64,000 bases of DNA from Lachnospiraceae bacterium JLR.KK002 (GTDB lineage Bacteria; Bacillota; Clostridia; Lachnospirales; Lachnospiraceae): assembly GCA_036941025.1 (NCBI GenBank), contig JAYMNP010000001.1, forward strand, positions 2,874,501 to 2,938,500. The letters are read 5' to 3'. The translations under genes and the position numbers were made by a program. The notes under the pieces are model-generated. The model did no database searches and was not told where the DNA came from. It saw only the letters and a list, made by a program, of their open reading frames with translations. Shown in pieces: positions 60,891-64,000 of this stretch; positions within the stretch are counted from its first letter, which is position 1; each line of letters opens with the position of its first letter.

Positions 60891-60919
60891 ATTATAATTC
60901 TTTTTTTCGCCTCTGGCAA
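60891..60919 (-). promoter_or_regulatory. Promoter of the PrsA-like gene
   Basis: TTGCCA (60914-60919) and TATAAT (60891-60896) are 17 bp apart on the minus strand, with a leader of about 85 nt. Confidence 0.7.
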
Positions 60920-60973
60920 CTGTTTTCACAAGATTTTCAAACAGTTCAGCCATAGCCTGTATTCTGTGTGAAT

Positions 60974-61483
60974 CATGCTTGCATGAATGAACGCAGAATG
61001 CTGGCTATGAGGGGAACGCCCCTCAAGCCTCAGACAGGAGCTGCTTCAGCAGCGGATAGCCTGCCTGCCAGGCGGTCTGGGGATTGTTAAAAGGGGCGTG
61101 GGCTGAACTGGTCTCTCAGACATAGCCATTCTCGTGGGCGATTCATGCTTGCATGAATGAGCACAGAATGCTGGCTATGAGCGGAACGCCCCTCAAGCCT
61201 CAGACAGGCGCTGCTTCTGCAGCGGATAGCCTGCCTGCCAGGCGGTCTGGGGATTGTTAAAAGGGGCGTGGGCTGAACTGGTCTCTCAGACATAGCCATT
61301 CTCGTGGGCGATTCATGCTTGCATGAATGAACGCAGAATGCTGGCTATGAGGGGAACGCCCCTCAAGCCTCAGACAGGAGCTGCTTCAGCAGCGGATAGC
61401 CTGCCTGCCAGGCGGTCCGGGGATTGTTAAAAGGGGCGTGGGCTGAACTGGTCTCTCAGACATAGCCATTCTCGTGGGCGATT
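60974..61483. repeat. Three tandem 170-bp repeats next to mfd
   Basis: Copies lie at 60974-61143, 61144-61313 and 61314-61483, each starting CATGCTTGCATGAATGA, with a few differences between copies. Each unit contains GAGGGGAACGCCCCTC, GCTGCTTCAGCAGC and GCCTGCCTGCCAGGC hairpins and a GGCTGAACTGG word. The last copy ends at the mfd stop codon (61483-61485). A degenerate partial copy precedes the first (about 60945-60973). There is no credible gene inside and no spacer variety, so it is not a CRISPR. Confidence 0.9.
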
Positions 61484-63999
61484 CATGCGCCCGGCTGCAA
61501 TTCCCCATGCTCCACCAGCAATTCCCAGGTATCCTCCAGAATACATCCCACCGTTTCCAGTGTGCCGGCGCCTTTCTGCCGGGTATTATGATTTTTCAGG
61601 TATTCAAAACCGGGCGTTTTGGCGTCCCGGATAAACTGCAGGGCCCCATGATACTTTTCCGTAAACTGTGCGATGCTGGCAGGGTTGATTTTAGCCTGAA
61701 AATAAAATGTAAATTTGATTTTTTCTCCCATCTCTTTCACTTCCGTGTAATAGCAGCTATGGGCTTTGGCTTTCAGCAGTGCGATGGCCAGCAGGTTTTC
61801 TACGGATTTGGGAGGCTCTCCGAACCGGTCAATCAGTTCTTCCAGCATTTCCTCCCGTTCTTCCTGATTTTCAATGACTGCAATCCGCTTGTATATATCC
61901 AGCTTCTGAAATTCATTGGGAATATAGGCAGGCGGGATAAAAGCGTCCACATCCAGCTCCAGTGTGGTGTCGAAGGGTTCTGCCTGCACCTCCCCTTTCA
62001 GGGATTTCACTGCTTCATTCAGCATTTTGCAGTACAAATCATACCCCACTGCTTCCATATGGCCATGCTGCCGGGCTCCCAGCAGGTTTCCGGCCCCGCG
62101 GATTTCCAGATCCCGCATGGCGATTTTAAACCCGCTGCCCAGCTCTGTGAATTCCTTTATGGCTGACAGCCGCTTTTCCGCCACTTCCTTCAGCATTTTG
62201 TTCTGACGGTACATGAGAAAGGCATAGGCTGTCCGGCTGGAACGCCCCACCCGGCCACGCAGCTGGTAAAGCTGAGACAGTCCCATGTTGTCCGCATCCT
62301 GAATAATCATGGTATTCACATTGGAAATATCAAGTCCTGTTTCAATAATTGTGGTAGACACCAGTACGTCAATCTCTCCGTTGATAAACTGATACATGAT
62401 ATTTTCCAGTTCCCGCTCCTTCATCTGGCCGTGGGCAAAAGCCACGTTTGCCTCCGGCACCAGACGGGCAATTCCGGAAGTCACCTCCACAATCTGATTT
62501 ACCCGGTTGAACACATAATATACCTGTCCCTCCCTGGCCAGCTCCCGATTGATAGCTTCCCGCACAATCTCCTCATTGTATTCCATCACGTAAGTCTGGA
62601 TGGGCATACGATCCATGGGAGGCTCCTCCAGTACGCTCATATCCCGGATGCCTATCAGGCTCATATGAAGGGTACGGGGAATAGGCGTGGCAGTCAGGGT
62701 GAGCACATCCACATTTTTCTTCATCTGCTTGATTTTTTCTTTATGAGCCACGCCGAACCGCTGTTCTTCGTCGATAATCAGGAGACCCAGATCTTTAAAC
62801 ACCACGTCTTTGGAAAGTACCCGGTGGGTGCCGATTACAATATCCACCATACCTTTCTTCAGGTCTTCCACCGTCTTCTTCATCTGCCCGGCTGTACAGA
62901 ACCGGCACATCAGATCCACCCGCACCGGAAAATCCTTCATCCGCTGGACAAAGTTATTGTAATGCTGCTGGGCCAGAATCGTGGTGGGCACCAGGTATAC
63001 CACCTGTTTTCCGTCCTGAATGGCCTTAAAGGCCGCCCGTATGGCAATTTCCGTCTTTCCGTATCCCACATCTCCGCAAATCAGCCGGTCCATAATCTTC
63101 CTGCTCTCCATATCCCGCTTGGTGGCTTCAATGGCAAGCTCCTGGTCCTCGGTCTCCTCAAAGGGAAACAGCTCTTCAAATTCCTTCTGCCACACGGTGT
63201 CTTCCCCGTAGGCAAAGCCTTCCGACTGCTGGCGCACGGCGTACAGTTCCACCAGTTCTTTTGCAATCTCCTGCACAGCCCCTTTCACCCGGCTTCTGGT
63301 TTTACTCCATTCCTGCCCGTCCAGACGGTTGATTTTCGGCTTTTTTGCCTCCGCTCCGGCGTATTTCTGAATGGCCTCCAGCTGAGTGGCCAGCACATAC
63401 AGAGTGCTCCCCTTATCGTACTCGATTTTCACATAATCTTTGGCGGTTTTCTGAATTTCCACCTTTTCAATACCCCGGTAGACCCCTACCCCGTAACGCT
63501 CGTGCACCACATAATCTCCGATACTCAAATCCGTAAAGCTCTGGATTTTTTCTCCTTCATATACCCTGCGTTTTTTCCTGCGCTTCTGCTCTCCGCCGAA
63601 AATATCGCTTTCAGAAATCACCACAAACTTGATATCCGGATATTCAAAGCCCTTTTTCAGCTTGCCGTATGCCACCATCACCTCGCCCGGCTGCACCGGA
63701 TGGTCATAATCCTGACTGCAAAAACAGTTCAGCCCTTCCTGCTGCAAATCCTCTGCCAGATGGCCCGCACGGGTTCTGGAACCGGACAGCAGGATTACCT
63801 GATATTTGTTTTTCCGATACTGCTGTAAATCCTTAATCAGCAGTTCAAAACTGCGGTTATAGGAATTTACGCTTCGGACGGAAACCGTATACCGATGGGC
63901 CGCCTCCAGTTCGCTGATTTTCATGTCAAGGGTGGTAAGGGCCACGCATCTTTTCCGCTGTATTCCTGCAAAAATCTCTTTTCCCGTATACAGCGCTTT
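61483..63999 (-). CDS. mfd: Transcription-repair coupling factor Mfd, C-terminal part
   Basis: Mfd removes RNA polymerase stalled at DNA damage and recruits UvrA. About 838 residues are visible and the frame is open to the window edge, so roughly 300 N-terminal residues (the UvrB-like module) are missing. The RNA polymerase-interacting domain reads LSIGDYVVHERYGVGVYRGIEKVEI. The translocase has Walker A GDVGYGKTEIA, Walker B LLIIDEEQRFG, the TRG-motif region and LYQLRGRVGRSSRTAYAFLMY. The C-terminal domain is FQKLDIYKRIAVIENQEER through to the end QPGA. Its stop coincides with the edge of the 170-bp repeats. Confidence 0.96.
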   Translation of the reverse strand, partial: KALYTGKEIFAGIQRKRCVALTTLDMKISELEAAHRYTVSVRSVNSYNRSFELLIKDLQQYRKNKYQVILLSGSRTRAGHLAEDLQQEGLNCFCSQDYDHPVQPGEVMVAYGKLKKGFEYPDIKFVVISESDIFGGEQKRRKKRRVYEGEKIQSFTDLSIGDYVVHERYGVGVYRGIEKVEIQKTAKDYVKIEYDKGSTLYVLATQLEAIQKYAGAEAKKPKINRLDGQEWSKTRSRVKGAVQEIAKELVELYAVRQQSEGFAYGEDTVWQKEFEELFPFEETEDQELAIEATKRDMESRKIMDRLICGDVGYGKTEIAIRAAFKAIQDGKQVVYLVPTTILAQQHYNNFVQRMKDFPVRVDLMCRFCTAGQMKKTVEDLKKGMVDIVIGTHRVLSKDVVFKDLGLLIIDEEQRFGVAHKEKIKQMKKNVDVLTLTATPIPRTLHMSLIGIRDMSVLEEPPMDRMPIQTYVMEYNEEIVREAINRELAREGQVYYVFNRVNQIVEVTSGIARLVPEANVAFAHGQMKERELENIMYQFINGEIDVLVSTTIIETGLDISNVNTMIIQDADNMGLSQLYQLRGRVGRSSRTAYAFLMYRQNKMLKEVAEKRLSAIKEFTELGSGFKIAMRDLEIRGAGNLLGARQHGHMEAVGYDLYCKMLNEAVKSLKGEVQAEPFDTTLELDVDAFIPPAYIPNEFQKLDIYKRIAVIENQEEREEMLEELIDRFGEPPKSVENLLAIALLKAKAHSCYYTEVKEMGEKIKFTFYFQAKINPASIAQFTEKYHGALQFIRDAKTPGFEYLKNHNTRQKGAGTLETVGCILEDTWELLVEHGELQPGA

Positions 64000-64000
64000 C

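Noticed and set aside
61087..61299. 70-codon minus-strand frame inside the tandem repeats
   Set aside because: It simply reads across the repeat junction (the MAMSERPVQP-like start recurs as REWLCLRDQFSP) and has no ribosome site or family match.
60974..61483. CRISPR-like array
   Set aside because: Units are 170-bp head-to-tail copies without unique spacers, and no cas gene is in the window.

Overview
The window reads as chromosomal DNA of a spore-forming member of the Lachnospiraceae (class Clostridia). It carries dipicolinate synthase, SpoIIE, YabP/YabQ, a SipL-like coat protein and a CotS-family protein. Shine-Dalgarno sites are strong (AGGAGG), sigma-A promoters usually have 17-bp spacers, the two tRNAs lack an encoded CCA, and mobile or repeat DNA is dense. 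Most genes lie on the minus strand. Both edges cut a gene: asnA on the left has lost its 5' end, and mfd on the right has lost its N-terminal part.

Layout. 1-6.8 kb: end of asnA, then a fructose PTS operon read leftward (fruR, fruK, fruA, ptsH, ptsI) with a MITE-like element between fruR and fruK. 6.9-10.6 kb: dGTPase, DUF3783 protein and YgjP-like metallopeptidase operon, then a LysR regulator. 10.6-12.4 kb: a complete insertion sequence whose ends match the MITE. 12.5-14 kb: dipicolinate synthase dpaAB. 14-22.9 kb: accessory stretch with a MATE exporter, a broken AAA-ATPase gene, a sigma-70-like protein, a DUF255 protein, a coiled-coil membrane protein, a sugar acetyltransferase and an Rpn-family nuclease. 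23-27.7 kb: tRNA-Tyr and tRNA-Leu, a GH13 amylase and ftsH. 27.7-34.5 kb: the conserved sporulation/division block HU, rqcP, yabP, yabQ, divIC, spoIIE, tilS, hpt, ftsH, interrupted by a RelB/YafQ-type toxin-antitoxin pair and hairpin repeats. 34.7-44.3 kb: phosphoglucomutase, a poly-Asn lipoprotein, CotS, CCA-adding enzyme, YqeY, an NlpC/P60 hydrolase, a SipL-like protein and Veg. 44.4-50 kb: dinB with a possible LexA box, a heterodimeric ABC exporter and a nuclease fragment. 50.5-57.5 kb: a 1191-residue secreted FN3-like protein, an HTH regulator with a repeat tail, a 59-residue protein and an RloA/RloB two-gene defence-like operon. 57.6-60.8 kb: three genes resembling part of a flavin-based extracellular electron transfer locus, then a PrsA-like lipoprotein. 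61-64 kb: three 170-bp tandem repeats against the stop codon of mfd.

Functional links. The PTS operon holds both general components and the fructose-specific enzymes, and its HPr keeps His15 but has Arg at the regulatory Ser46 position. The 28-34 kb block joins sporulation, division and translation quality control in the order usual for Clostridia, so the toxin-antitoxin pair is the foreign part. The most distinctive items are the RloAB operon with its neighbouring HTH-repeat regulator, the MITE and IS pair with matching ends, the 170-bp repeats, the electron-transfer trio and the recurring GTAACAG/TTCAGCC hairpins. All calls come from reading the sequence and protein motifs; no database search was run.
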